Of a stretch of DNA of 64,000 nt, positions 9,830 to 20,135 are shown piece after piece. Each line of letters opens with the position of its first letter. Positions within the stretch are counted from its first letter, which is position 1. Made by a program: the position numbers and the translations under genes. Below the pieces are notes generated by a model. It made no database searches, was not told the DNA's origin, and worked only from the letters and a program-made list of their open reading frames with translations. This stretch comes from Nitrosomonas stercoris (GTDB lineage Bacteria > Pseudomonadota > Gammaproteobacteria > Burkholderiales > Nitrosomonadaceae): positions 1,674,001-1,738,000 of the forward strand of contig AP019755.1 of assembly GCA_006742785.1 (NCBI GenBank), read 5' to 3'.

Positions 9830-11290
9830 ATGCAAACAGCTTCCTTTACTTTCTATTGGCATGATTACGAAACTTTTGGCACCAATCCTCGTTGGGATCG
9901 TCCGGCTCAGTTTGCTGGATTGAGAACAGATGAAGCACTCAATGAAATTGGTGAGCCACTCGTTATCTACTGTCAACCTGCACGTGATCGCTTACCGCAT
10001 CCAGAAGCCTGTCTGCTGACAGGGATTACGCCACAACTTGCCGCTGCTCAAGGCCTCCTGGAACCAGAGTTTGTTGCGTTGATTCATACGCAGTTAGCAC
10101 AACCAGGGACTTGTGGAGTGGGGTATAACTCGTTACGTTTTGATGATGAAGTCACTCGTTTTGCGCTCTATCGCAATTTTTATGATCCTTATGCGCGCGA
10201 GTGGCAAGCAAGTAATTCACGTTGGGATGTAATTGACCTGGCGCGTATGGCATTTGCTTTGCGTCCTGAAGGAATTGCTTGGCCATATAATGCAGAAGGT
10301 CATCCTAGTTTTCGCTTGGAAGATCTCACGGCTGAGAACGGATTGGTACATGACAGCGCACATGATGCCTTGTCTGATGTGCGTGCTACTATCGCATTGG
10401 CACGCTTGTTTAAAAATCAGCAACCACGTTTGTACGACTGGCTATTTCGTCTGCGTAATAAACGTGCTGCAGCAGATTTGCTGGATTTGGCGCAGCATAC
10501 GCCAGTTTTGCATACTTCTCGCATGTATCCAGCCAAGTATGGCTGTACTACCTTGATCATGCCGCTGCTGTTTGAGGCAGGAAATGCTAATAACATTCTT
10601 GCCTATGATTTGCGTTATGATCCATCCGAATTTATGACACTGAGTGCTGATGCATTGGCCGAACGTTTATTTACCTCTCAGGAAGAGTTGGCTGGGCAGC
10701 AGCGTTTGCCAGTCAAGGCTGTTAGATTGAATAAATGTCCGGCATTAGCACCACAAACGGTGCTGACTGAGGAAATTGCACAGCGGATTGAATTGAATAT
10801 AGAACGGTGCCTGCACCATTGGCAACAGTTACGAGATCATCCTGAATTCATGCAACGGATTGAGCATGCTTACTCTGATAACAGAGTGTTTGCAAAAAAT
10901 GATGCGGAGCTAGCACTCTATGATGGTTTTGCTAGTAATCAGGATCGTAATTTGTTTTCACGTGTGCAGCATTCAGATCCTAAAAATTTGGCTGAACTTG
11001 GTGGGGAGTTTCAAGATAGCCGTTATGTTGAATTGCTTTTTCGCTATCGAGCACGTTACTATCCAGAAACATTATCTAATGAGGAAATGCATCGCTGGCG
11101 AGAAAGATGTCGCAAGCAATTGACGGAAGAAATCATCAAAGATCACTTAACTTTGGATGTATATCAGCAAAAATTGCGTCAATTGCGTGAGGATTGTTTG
11201 CGTCCAGAGCAACTTGCCATTCTGGATGAGCTAATTGCGTGGGGGAAGGAACTAGCACAGGAAAATAATTTACCCTGGTCTACTACTTAA
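9830..11290 (+). CDS. sbcB: Exodeoxyribonuclease I
   Basis: A 486-residue 3'-5' single-strand exonuclease used in mismatch repair and recombination. The DEDD-type nuclease start is clear (FYWHDYETFGTNP, with Asp12 and Glu14), as is the later block HDSAHDALSDVRATIALARL carrying the last His/Asp metal ligands. Length and the SH3-like and C-terminal helical parts agree with E. coli ExoI (475 residues). It stands alone between the iron permease and an IS element inserted 21 bases after its stop. Confidence 0.95.
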   Translation: MQTASFTFYWHDYETFGTNPRWDRPAQFAGLRTDEALNEIGEPLVIYCQPARDRLPHPEACLLTGITPQLAAAQGLLEPEFVALIHTQLAQPGTCGVGYNSLRFDDEVTRFALYRNFYDPYAREWQASNSRWDVIDLARMAFALRPEGIAWPYNAEGHPSFRLEDLTAENGLVHDSAHDALSDVRATIALARLFKNQQPRLYDWLFRLRNKRAAADLLDLAQHTPVLHTSRMYPAKYGCTTLIMPLLFEAGNANNILAYDLRYDPSEFMTLSADALAERLFTSQEELAGQQRLPVKAVRLNKCPALAPQTVLTEEIAQRIELNIERCLHHWQQLRDHPEFMQRIEHAYSDNRVFAKNDAELALYDGFASNQDRNLFSRVQHSDPKNLAELGGEFQDSRYVELLFRYRARYYPETLSNEEMHRWRERCRKQLTEEIIKDHLTLDVYQQKLRQLREDCLRPEQLAILDELIAWGKELAQENNLPWSTT

Positions 11291-11353
11291 ATTTTTACTT
11301 TTTCTACTTTAGAGCCCGTTTACGATCTCATCATTATTCCTTACGATACGTGG

Positions 11354-11719
11354 ATGAAGAGAACAAAATATGCCGGTGATATTAGCAAAGAGAAGTTTGC
11401 CGAGATAGAGCCGCTATTGCGTAGCGTGAGGCGCAGCACCAAACCCACGACAATAGATTTGTATGAAGTATTTTGTGCTGTGCTGTATCTGCTGCGTACT
11501 GGTTGCCAGTGGAGATTTTTGCCCGGAGAGTTTCCCAAATGGCAGAGTGTATATGCCTATTGGCGCAAATGGAATGGGCCTGACCAGCACGGCGTGAGCG
11601 TGCTGGAGCAGGCATTAAAAAAATCAGGTTGGCGCGGCCCGAGAGAAACTGGGGCGCAACGCTTGCAGCACGTTCTTGATTGTGGACGCGCAAAGCGTGA
11701 AGAATACAGACACGGCTGA
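11354..11719 (+). CDS. IS5-family transposase, first frame (orfA)
   Basis: This 121-residue N-terminal part carries the helical DNA-binding region typical of IS5 transposases (LYEVFCAVLYLLRTGCQWR, then FPKWQSVYAYWRKW). It overlaps orfB (11676-12152), which is in the +1 frame. A run of seven A residues (in ...GCATTAAAAAAATCAGG) just before the overlap is the probable slippage site. Its C-terminal tail after the A run is out of frame relative to the full transposase. Confidence 0.85.
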   Translation: MKRTKYAGDISKEKFAEIEPLLRSVRRSTKPTTIDLYEVFCAVLYLLRTGCQWRFLPGEFPKWQSVYAYWRKWNGPDQHGVSVLEQALKKSGWRGPRETGAQRLQHVLDCGRAKREEYRHG

Positions 11720-12152
11720 CCAGAAAGGCTATGACGCCGGCAAGAAGGTGTCGGGCATCAAGCGCCATATCGCTGTTGATACCCAGGGTTTGCCGCATGC
11801 TATAGCGGTGACAACAGCGGAAGTGACTGACCGTAAAGGTGTATTGCAAGCTCTGGAGCGCTGCAGGCTGGGCTTGGGGCAAGTACAAAGTTTGCTGTGC
11901 GACAGTGGCTATACTGGAGAACCATTCGCTGAAGGCGTGCAAGAAATTCTGGGCAGACCTGTCACCGTGCAGATTGCCAGGCGCAGTGAACTGCATACCT
12001 TCAAGGTTATGCCCAGGCGCTGGATAGTGGAACGTAGTTTCGCCTGGCTGGAAAAGTGCCGAAGATTATGGAAAAACTGCGAACGTAAACTTGATACCAG
12101 CTTGCAGCTCATTCATTTGGCTTTCTTGGCACTATTACTCAGAAGATCGTAA
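11676..12152 (+). CDS. IS5-family transposase, catalytic frame (orfB)
   Basis: The 158 residues contain the DDE catalytic core: first Asp in IVDAQSVKNTD, second in CDSGYTGEPF, and the Glu in WIVERSFAWLEK. The frame lies one base ahead (+1) of orfA, so a fused transposase needs a +1 shift or loss of one A by transcript slippage. Independent initiation at the TTG 11676 codon is also possible. The product is about 85-90% identical by eye to the orfB at 31988-32464. Confidence 0.88.
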   Translation: MIVDAQSVKNTDTADQKGYDAGKKVSGIKRHIAVDTQGLPHAIAVTTAEVTDRKGVLQALERCRLGLGQVQSLLCDSGYTGEPFAEGVQEILGRPVTVQIARRSELHTFKVMPRRWIVERSFAWLEKCRRLWKNCERKLDTSLQLIHLAFLALLLRRS

Positions 12153-12164
12153 ACAGGCTCTTAG

Positions 12165-12229
12165 AAATGAAATAAAGACACCTCACACTTCTAGTCTAGT
12201 TTTATTTTATTTCATTTAGAAGTGTGGGG
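12165..12229 (-). terminator. Probable fba terminator with interleaved inverted repeats
   Basis: CCTCACACTTCTA (12181-12193) pairs with TAGAAGTGTGGGG (12217-12229), a 13-pair stem with one G-T pair. Read on the minus strand the stem is followed by a U-rich stretch, which suits termination of the fba operon. A second perfect 12-base inverted repeat, AAATGAAATAAA (12165-12176) with TTTATTTCATTT (12206-12217), interlocks with the first. Confidence 0.6.
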
Positions 12230-12267
12230 CGCTTAGGTAAGCAATTAACTGTTTTGCTGTACTATTT

Positions 12268-13338
12268 TTATTTTACGATTGACTTCAGTTCTCCGCTTAG
12301 GTAACGCTCAGTCATGGTTGATAATTTGATAGGCTTGATTTTGCCAGCTTGTCCCGCAGAGCCAAACGCTTCAAAACGAGCTTTACAAATATCTTTAGCT
12401 GCCGCAGTAGCATCTTTCAAGAATTTACGCGGATCAAATTCACTTTTGTTTTTGACCAGATGACGACGTATAGCACCCGTCATAGCTAGACGAATATCAG
12501 TATCAATATTAACTTTACGCACGCCGTATTTGATACCTTGTTGGATTTCTTCAACTGGCACACCGTAGGTTTCTTTCATTTCACCACCATATTCACGAAT
12601 AATTTCCAGCCATTCTTGTGGAACGGAGCTGGAGCCGTGCATCACCAAGTGTGTGTTGGGAATGCGTTGATGTATTTCTTTGACGCGCTCAATAGCCAAA
12701 ATATCACCGGTAGGTTTACGTGTAAATTTATAAGCACCGTGTGAAGTTCCAATGGCAATTGCCAGTGCATCAACGCCTGTTTTTCTAACAAATTCTGCAG
12801 CTTCTTCTGGATCAGTTAGTAACTGATCAAGTGAGAGTTGGCCGACAGCGCCATGTCCATCTTCAGCTTCTCCTTCTCCTTCACCAGATTCAAGAGAACC
12901 TAGGCAACCTAATTCGCCTTCGACAGATACTCCAACAGCATGTGCCATTTCGACGACTTTGGCAGTGACGTTGACGTTGTATTCAAATGAAGAAGGTGTT
13001 TTTCCATCTTCTTCAAGTGATCCGTCCATCATGACGCTAGAGAAGCCACTACGAATCGCATTGACACATACGGAAGGTGAGGCTCCGTGATCCTGGTGCA
13101 TAACAACCGGAATGTGTGGATAAGCTTCAACTGCAGCCGCAATCAGGTGTCGTAAAAATTCTTCTCCAGCGTATTTACGTGCACCCGCTGATCCCTGCAT
13201 GATTACCGGGCTATCACATTCATCAGCCGCTTGCATGATGGCATGAATTTGCTCGAGATTATTGACGTTAAAGGCCGGAAGTCCATATCCGTTCTCGGCT
13301 GCGTGATCTAATAACTGACGTAACGATACCAGTGCCAT
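12268..13338 (-). CDS. fba: Class II fructose-1,6-bisphosphate aldolase (CBB type)
   Basis: The 356-residue enzyme interconverts fructose-1,6-bisphosphate with dihydroxyacetone phosphate and glyceraldehyde-3-phosphate, and sedoheptulose bisphosphate in the Calvin cycle. It is a zinc aldolase: HQDH at 81-84 supplies the catalytic Asp and a zinc His. Further metal and phosphate-binding blocks are [22 protein letters not shown] and [10 protein letters not shown]. The acidic insertion after [11 protein letters not shown] and the overall length match the group found in autotrophic proteobacteria. It is last in the tkt-gap-pgk-pyk-fba run. Confidence 0.95.
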   Translation of the reverse strand: MALVSLRQLLDHAAENGYGLPAFNVNNLEQIHAIMQAADECDSPVIMQGSAGARKYAGEEFLRHLIAAAVEAYPHIPVVMHQDHGASPSVCVNAIRSGFSSVMMDGSLEEDGKTPSSFEYNVNVTAKVVEMAHAVGVSVEGELGCLGSLESGEGEGEAEDGHGAVGQLSLDQLLTDPEEAAEFVRKTGVDALAIAIGTSHGAYKFTRKPTGDILAIERVKEIHQRIPNTHLVMHGSSSVPQEWLEIIREYGGEMKETYGVPVEEIQQGIKYGVRKVNIDTDIRLAMTGAIRRHLVKNKSEFDPRKFLKDATAAAKDICKARFEAFGSAGQAGKIKPIKLSTMTERYLSGELKSIVK

Positions 13339-13451
13339 TCAAGTCTCCTTTATATGAAAATTTAATGTGGTTATTTTGACTAATAATTAGTATTTTATAT
13401 TCTTGTAAATGTACAGCTTGTTGTTTTATGGTGGTATGCCAAATTACAAAT

Positions 13452-14942
13452 TTACAAATGAAGTGGGTCAGAAAGCGGTTGCTGGGTTGTGTCTGAAACT
13501 ATTTGTGCCATTGTTCTGGGGCTGCCCACTTTGACAAGTTTCATGGTATTGGTTCCGCCAGCAATACCAACTGGTTCACCAATCGTCATAATAATTAAAT
13601 CTTCCTTGCGTATTGCGCCACGTCTGAGTAATTCGTCCTCTGCCATACCAAGAATAATTTCAGGATCACACAAACCTTGCCCAAATTTTATTGGGTACAC
13701 TCCTCGAAAAAGCGTTACTTTGCTTAAGGTTTCATCTAAAGGACTAAGTGCAAAAATTGGGACTTTTGAGCTTCTACGCGACATAAAAAGCGCTGTAACA
13801 CCACTTTGTGTCAGTGCAGCAATGGCTCGAATCTTAAGTGATCCAGCTGTGTACATGGTGGCGCGTGCAATGGCATCTTCAATACTGACAGGCTGTGTAT
13901 CTGGAGAGCGACGGAAACTGAGGTTTACCGTATATTCTTTTTCTGCTTCCAGACATACTCTGGCCATGGCTGCCACCGCTTCTACTGGATATTGTCCAGC
14001 AGCAGATTCAGCAGACAGCATGACGGCATCTGTGCCGTCTAAGACAGCGTTTGCTACGTCAGATACTTCCGCGCGTGTTGGAATCGGGCTAGATATCATT
14101 GATTCCATCATTTGTGTCGCAGTAATCACTAGTTTGTTTGCTTCGCGTGCTGAGCGAATCATGCGCTTCTGTAGCGCTGGCACAGCAGCATCTCCCACTT
14201 CGACTGCTAAATCACCTCGCGCAACCATAATGGCATCAGATGCACTCAGAATATCGTCTAATGCCAGAATAGCTTCTGAGCGCTCAATTTTCGCCATGAG
14301 CAAACTGTGTCCTTTTGCTTCCTGCATTAATGCACGTGCTTGGCGAATATCTTCTCCTGAGCGGGGAAAAGAAACAGCAAGATAGTCGGCCTGAAGAATT
14401 GTTGCTGTTTTAATATCTTGCAAATCTTTTTCGGTCAATGCTGGTGCGCTTAATCCTCCACCTTTGCGGTTAATTCCCTTGTTATTGGAAAGAACGCCTC
14501 CTTGTGTTACTTCACAATAGATTTCGTTACCTTTGACTTTGGTCACAGTCATGACGATGCGGCCATCATCGAGCAGAAGAACAGCACCTGCTTCGACATC
14601 ATTAGGCAGCTCTCGATAATCTAGTCCGATACGTTCCTGATTGCCCAGTTCGCAATCTGCATCAAGAATGAATTCATCACCAGTTTTCAGGATGATTTTT
14701 CCGTGCTCAAATCTTCCGATGCGTATTTTAGGTCCCTGCAGATCAGCTAACACGCCGACTGTGCGACCGAGAGAGTGAGCAAGAGAGCGAACCAGTTCTA
14801 CGACAGCGATATGTTCTTCTTTGGTACCATGCGAAAAATTAATGCGAACGACATCCACGCCAGCCTCGAGCATTTTTCCTAGCGTTTCCGGGTTGTTAGA
14901 AGCTGGCCCCAGTGTTGCTACAATTTTTGTTCTGCGCATCAT
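13452..14942 (-). CDS. pyk: Pyruvate kinase
   Basis: A 496-residue enzyme making pyruvate and ATP from phosphoenolpyruvate. The N-terminus reads MRRTKIVATLGPAS, and NFSHGT, ADLQGPKIRIG, the catalytic block LLMAKIERSEAI, VARGDLAVEVG and TATQMMESMI are all intact, with the B domain at about 70-165 and the allosteric C domain after about 345. It is 34 bases downstream of pgk. In an autotroph it drains fixed carbon toward biosynthesis. Length and motifs are normal. Confidence 0.95.
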   Translation of the reverse strand: MMRRTKIVATLGPASNNPETLGKMLEAGVDVVRINFSHGTKEEHIAVVELVRSLAHSLGRTVGVLADLQGPKIRIGRFEHGKIILKTGDEFILDADCELGNQERIGLDYRELPNDVEAGAVLLLDDGRIVMTVTKVKGNEIYCEVTQGGVLSNNKGINRKGGGLSAPALTEKDLQDIKTATILQADYLAVSFPRSGEDIRQARALMQEAKGHSLLMAKIERSEAILALDDILSASDAIMVARGDLAVEVGDAAVPALQKRMIRSAREANKLVITATQMMESMISSPIPTRAEVSDVANAVLDGTDAVMLSAESAAGQYPVEAVAAMARVCLEAEKEYTVNLSFRRSPDTQPVSIEDAIARATMYTAGSLKIRAIAALTQSGVTALFMSRRSSKVPIFALSPLDETLSKVTLFRGVYPIKFGQGLCDPEIILGMAEDELLRRGAIRKEDLIIMTIGEPVGIAGGTNTMKLVKVGSPRTMAQIVSDTTQQPLSDPLHL

Positions 14943-14976
14943 TTCTGAAGTTCCTGGGGGAGGGGTTTCTCAAACA

Positions 14977-16167
14977 TTATTGCTCACTGGCGCGTGATTC
15001 CAGAATTTCAACAGCGGGTAGTTTTTTTCCTTCTAAAAACTCCAGGAATGCTCCACCTGCAGTAGAAATATATGAAACCTTGTCGTAAATGTCATATTTT
15101 TGAATAGCAGCAATTGTGTCGCCGCCGCCAGCTAAGGTAAAAGCCTTGGTTTGAGCAATTGCTTGGGCAATTGTGTGCGTTCCTTCTCCAAATTGATCAA
15201 ATTCAAACACACCTACTGGGCCATTCCAGACAACTGTACCTGCTTGCATGATGATATCAACCAATTCTTGTGCACTTTTAGGGCCAATATCAAAAATCAT
15301 GTCGTCATCAGCAACGGCATTTGCTTCTTTTAAAACGGCTGGTTCGTCAGCTGAGAATTTTTTACCTACCACAACGTCCACCGCAATCGGAATAGTTGCA
15401 TTGCGCTGTTTCATTTTGTTCATTAAGGATTGAGCTACTGGAACCAGATCATCTTCACACAGTGATTTTCCTACATTATTTCCAGCTGCCTTGAGAAAAG
15501 TGTTGGCAATTCCTCCACCCACTACAAGTTGATCGACTTTTTCGGTAAGTGCTTCCAAAACAGTGAGCTTAGTGGAAACTTTGGATCCCCCTACAATCGC
15601 AACGAATGGGCGTGCTGGTTGGTGTAAAGCTTTGGTTAAAGCATCGAGTTCTTCAGTCAAAAGTATGCCAGCACATGCGATGGGAGCGTATTGAGCTACA
15701 CCGTAGGTTGAAGCTTGTGCGCGGTGGGCGGTACCAAATGCATCCATAACGAATATATCGCATAAAGCAGCGTATTTTTTTGCTGTTTCTTCAAGATTTT
15801 TTTTCTCACCTTTATTGATTCTGCAATTTTCCAGAATCACCAATTCCCCAGGAACAACTTCGAAACCTCCTTCTACCCAATCCTTGATCAGTCGGACAGG
15901 TGTGCCCAGTTTTTGGCTAATATCGTCAGCAACAGGTTGAAGAGAATTTTCTGGTGTCCATATACCTTCTTCCGGACGTCCCAAATGGGACGTTACCATG
16001 ACGCGAGCACCTTGTTGTAAACAATGCTTAATAGTCGCCATGGATGCGGTGATACGTGCATCTGATGTTACTTTGCCGTCTTTGACAGGAACATTCAGAT
16101 CAGCACGAATGAGGACACGTTTGTTTTTTAGCTCTAGATCAACAAGTTTGATAACTGACACATTCAC
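14977..16167 (-). CDS. pgk: Phosphoglycerate kinase
   Basis: A 396-residue two-domain enzyme (usual length 385-400) that phosphorylates 3-phosphoglycerate in the Calvin cycle or makes ATP in glycolysis. Recognisable blocks are [57 protein letters not shown] and the nucleotide loop [11 protein letters not shown]. It lies between gap and pyk on the same strand. About 300 bases separate it from gap, with a hairpin between, so it may have its own promoter. Confidence 0.95.
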   Translation of the reverse strand: MNVSVIKLVDLELKNKRVLIRADLNVPVKDGKVTSDARITASMATIKHCLQQGARVMVTSHLGRPEEGIWTPENSLQPVADDISQKLGTPVRLIKDWVEGGFEVVPGELVILENCRINKGEKKNLEETAKKYAALCDIFVMDAFGTAHRAQASTYGVAQYAPIACAGILLTEELDALTKALHQPARPFVAIVGGSKVSTKLTVLEALTEKVDQLVVGGGIANTFLKAAGNNVGKSLCEDDLVPVAQSLMNKMKQRNATIPIAVDVVVGKKFSADEPAVLKEANAVADDDMIFDIGPKSAQELVDIIMQAGTVVWNGPVGVFEFDQFGEGTHTIAQAIAQTKAFTLAGGGDTIAAIQKYDIYDKVSYISTAGGAFLEFLEGKKLPAVEILESRASEQ

Positions 16168-16475
16168 TCCGTATTTTTAAATAACTTGCAGATTTTATAA
16201 AGTAATCAGGTAAAAACTGGCTCATTGCTCAATTTAAGAGAAACAATAAAGAAGCAGATCTATTTATCCATAGAAGAAAAGCGATCTAAACTGAAATATT
16301 ATTAGGTGATTAAGCTGATTTATCTGCAAAATTTGTATTTGATTTAGATAAAATTTTCTATACACCGAATAAGAATGCTGTAATCAGAAGAAACTGATTA
16401 CAGCATAACTACTCAATGCCAACATATATAAATAGTTAATGTGAAACTATTTATCCTATGCGGTGTGTTTTAATA
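16168..16475. other. Intergenic region between gap and pgk
   Basis: These 308 AT-rich bases contain no ORF worth calling. The clear structure is a perfect 13-base hairpin near the gap end (16375-16406, listed separately). The remainder, upstream of pgk on the minus strand, presumably holds the pgk promoter; no convincing box could be fixed. Confidence 0.6.
16375..16406 (-). terminator. Hairpin downstream of gap
   Basis: ATGCTGTAATCAG (16375-16387) and CTGATTACAGCAT (16394-16406) form a perfect 13-pair stem with a six-base loop. It begins about 70 bases after the gap stop. The tract after the stem on the minus strand is only moderately U-rich, so attenuation or mRNA end protection is as likely as full termination. 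Confidence 0.55.
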
Positions 16476-17501
<1,026 letters not shown>

Positions 17502-17545
17502 TCATTAAAAATCTTATTGCTTAGATAATAGAGTACCCCTTACTT

Positions 17546-19567
17546 TTATATAATTCTCTTTACCGCATTGACAACGTTTTCAACAGTAAAGCCGAAGTAT
17601 TCGAATAACTCTTTTGCTGGAGCTGATTCGCCAAATGTGTCAATTCCAATAACTTCTCCTTCAAGCCCAACATATTTGCGCCAAAAATCAGATACACCTG
17701 CCTCAATTGCAACGCGTTTGATTCCCTTGGATAAAACTTTCTCGCGGTAAGCTAATTCTTGTTTGTCAAAAACATTTGTACAAGGCATTGAAACAACGCG
17801 TACTGCAATGTTGCTTTCGGCTAATATCTTTTGTGCTTCCATTGCTAATTCAACTTCTGAACCTGTTGCAATGATGATCGCTTGTGGTGTTCCATTTGTG
17901 GCTTCAGAAAGAATATAACCACCTTTTTTAATTAGGCTGATTGTGGCGGCATCTCGTTTCTGGAAGGCTAGATTCTGGCGGCTAAATATGAGAGAAGTTG
18001 GTCCCTCTCTACGTTCTATGGCAGCTATCCATGAAATCATGGTTTCCACTGTATCACAAGGTCGCCACACATCCATATTAGGGATCATGCGCAACGTGGC
18101 TGTTTGCTCGACAGGTTGATGTGTGGGTCCGTCTTCTCCTAGTCCGATGGAATCGTGCGTAAAGACAAAGATATTACGAATTTTCATTAATGCAGCCATG
18201 CGTAATGCATTACGTGCATATTCTGAGAACATTAGGAAGGTTCCACCGTAAGGAATGATACCACTGTGTAATGACAGGCCATTCATGATGGCACTCATGC
18301 CAAATTCTCGAACACCATAATGAATATAGTTGCCAGGGGTATTGCCGCCGATCCCTTTGGATCCAGACCACATAGTCAAATTAGATCCAGCTAAATCTGC
18401 TGAGCCGCCAATCAGCTCGGGCAATACAGGTGCAAGTGCCTCGATTGAGTTTTGTGATGCTTTTCTGGTGGCAATAGTTTCTTCTCTAGCATTGACCTGA
18501 CTAATCACTCCTTCTATATGATTGAGCCATGTATCAGGAAGCTCTCCAGCTGTACGGCGAGTAAATTCTGCCGCTTCGACCGGATATTTCTTACTGTATT
18601 CTGAGAGCATGCCATTCCAATCAGATTCCAGTATTTGTCCCTTCGGACGCGCATCCCAGGCATCATAGACTTCCTGTGGAATTTCAAATGGTAGATAGTT
18701 CCAACCAATATGAGGGCGCGTGATGGCAATTTCATCTTGTCCAAGTGCTGCTCCATGAATAGCACTGGTATTAGCTTTGTTGGGAGAACCCATTCCAATT
18801 ACCGTTTTGCAGCATATGAGTGTAGGTTTATCTTGTATTTTTTTAGCTGATTCAATTGCTGCTTGGATTGCTTCGGTGTCATGCCCATTAACATGTGGGA
18901 TAACATGCCAGCCATAGGCTTCAAAGCGTTTTGGAGTGTCGTCTGTAAACCATCCTGAAACATTTCCATCAATGGAAATCCCATTATCATCATAGAAACA
19001 GATCAGCTTACCCAGCTGCATTGTTCCTGCCAATGAACAAGCTTCATGTGAAATACCTTCCATGAGATCGCCGTCACCCAGGAACACATAAGTATGGTGG
19101 TCTACAATTGGAAAGTAGGGGCGATTAAATTCTTCAGCGAGTATTCTTTCTGCTAGTGCCATTCCGACAGCGTTTGTAATACCTTGTCCTAATGGACCAG
19201 TTGTGGTTTCAACGCCGGGTGTGTAGCCATACTCGGGGTGACCAGGGGTTTTTGAATGGAGTTGCCGAAATTGCTTGATGTCTTCAATTGATAGGTCATA
19301 ACCAGTGAGATGAAGCAACGCATATATCAACATGGATCCATGACCATTTGATAATATAAAACGGTCACGATTTGCCCATTTAGGATTGGCTGGGTTGTGG
19401 CGCATATGATGGATCCACAGTACTTCCGCAATTTCTGCCATACCCATGGGCATACCAGGGTGGCCAGAATTGGCTTTTTGGACGGCATCCATGGCGAGTG
19501 CACGAATTGCGCTAGTTAAATGATTAAATACTGGTGCGCCAAAATTATTATCGAATTCTTTCTTCAT
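17546..19567 (-). CDS. tkt: Transketolase
   Basis: A 673-residue thiamine-diphosphate enzyme of the Calvin and pentose phosphate cycles, transferring two-carbon ketol units. The N-terminal half has [17 protein letters not shown], the cofactor motif [13 protein letters not shown] and [10 protein letters not shown]. The central part holds [19 protein letters not shown] and [19 protein letters not shown], and the C-terminal domain ATGSEVELA. Length is standard. It is the first gene of the minus-strand carbon cluster; the 242 bases before it, up to the tRNA gene, probably hold the cluster promoter. Confidence 0.96.
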   Translation of the reverse strand: MKKEFDNNFGAPVFNHLTSAIRALAMDAVQKANSGHPGMPMGMAEIAEVLWIHHMRHNPANPKWANRDRFILSNGHGSMLIYALLHLTGYDLSIEDIKQFRQLHSKTPGHPEYGYTPGVETTTGPLGQGITNAVGMALAERILAEEFNRPYFPIVDHHTYVFLGDGDLMEGISHEACSLAGTMQLGKLICFYDDNGISIDGNVSGWFTDDTPKRFEAYGWHVIPHVNGHDTEAIQAAIESAKKIQDKPTLICCKTVIGMGSPNKANTSAIHGAALGQDEIAITRPHIGWNYLPFEIPQEVYDAWDARPKGQILESDWNGMLSEYSKKYPVEAAEFTRRTAGELPDTWLNHIEGVISQVNAREETIATRKASQNSIEALAPVLPELIGGSADLAGSNLTMWSGSKGIGGNTPGNYIHYGVREFGMSAIMNGLSLHSGIIPYGGTFLMFSEYARNALRMAALMKIRNIFVFTHDSIGLGEDGPTHQPVEQTATLRMIPNMDVWRPCDTVETMISWIAAIERREGPTSLIFSRQNLAFQKRDAATISLIKKGGYILSEATNGTPQAIIIATGSEVELAMEAQKILAESNIAVRVVSMPCTNVFDKQELAYREKVLSKGIKRVAIEAGVSDFWRKYVGLEGEVIGIDTFGESAPAKELFEYFGFTVENVVNAVKRII

Positions 19568-19809
19568 TTACTCTTGTCCTCGATGATCAACCGACAAACT
19601 GCCGCCCGCAATGCACATGATGCACCACATGATGACTAACAAAACCGGTAAAAGGATGCATTATCTCTTAAGTCCGATCAGTTCACAATACGAGATATAA
19701 TTTCTTTGTGTTTCTATAATGATAGTCAAGGTTTTAAGGCAAAGATCATGGTAAAATGGCCGATTGAAGAGTATTATGCGTTTCTTGATTTTCTGCGGAT
19801 GTTATCCTA

Positions 19810-19897
19810 GGAAGAGTGGCCGAGCGGTTGAAGGCACTGGTCTTGAAAACCAGCAACAGGAAACTGTTCGTGGGTTCGAATCCCACCTCTTCCGCCA
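19810..19897 (+). tRNA. tRNA-Ser (anticodon UGA)
   Basis: The acceptor stem GGAAGAG (19810-19816) pairs with CTCTTCC (19887-19893), followed by discriminator G and an encoded CCA. The anticodon stem-loop is CTGGT-CTTGAAA-ACCAG with anticodon TGA. A long variable arm (CAACAGGAAACTGTTCG) and the T arm TGGGTTCGAATCCCA fit a class II serine tRNA. The 88-base gene is on the strand opposite tkt. Confidence 0.97.
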
Positions 19898-20061
19898 AGT
19901 TTGGCTGTGTTGTAGTTGCAAGGAGTTGCAAGGGATGGGCGCGACAAGTAGTTATAATAATTTTTTGGCAAAAAAGCAGATGGTAATGTTTAGCCTTTCA
20001 TCTGTTTATTGTCCGGGTTTTGTGTTTGTTGCGCCAAATGGAGTGGCAGGATTATGTGGCG

Positions 20062-20094
20062 TTCTTCTACAATTTTTTATTGTTAGTAGAAGAA
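20062..20094 (+). other. Stem-loop in the hpnH leader
   Basis: TTCTTCTAC (20062-20070) and GTAGAAGAA (20086-20094) form a perfect nine-pair stem with a 15-base loop, ending about 41 bases before the hpnH start. No U-run follows on the plus strand, so this is not an obvious terminator; it may affect leader stability. Confidence 0.4.
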
Positions 20095-20135
20095 TATTAG
20101 GATATCGGCAGATATAAAATGGAGAAGATTTAATA

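Larger units (their letters stand above)
11312..12160 (+). mobile_element. IS5-family insertion sequence, copy 1 (849 bp)
   Basis: The element is bounded by 16-base inverted repeats, GAGCCCGTTTACGATC at 11312-11327 and GATCGTAAACAGGCTC at 12145-12160 (one mismatch), and flanked by a TTA target duplication at 11309-11311 and 12161-12163. It carries two overlapping transposase frames. The TNA target duplication and the size fit the IS1031-like branch of IS5. It sits between sbcB and fba and disrupts no recognisable gene. Confidence 0.93.

Noticed and set aside
11382..11996. Minus-strand open frame of 204 codons
   Set aside because: Antisense to the IS transposase genes; no protein family resemblance.
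13489..14385. Plus-strand open frame of 298 codons
   Set aside because: It lies entirely antisense to pyk, whose protein is complete and recognisable; the frame is Ser/Ala/Ile-rich shadow sequence with no family pattern.
19764..20117. Plus-strand open frame of 117 codons
   Set aside because: It runs straight through the tRNA-Ser gene and has no recognisable protein features.
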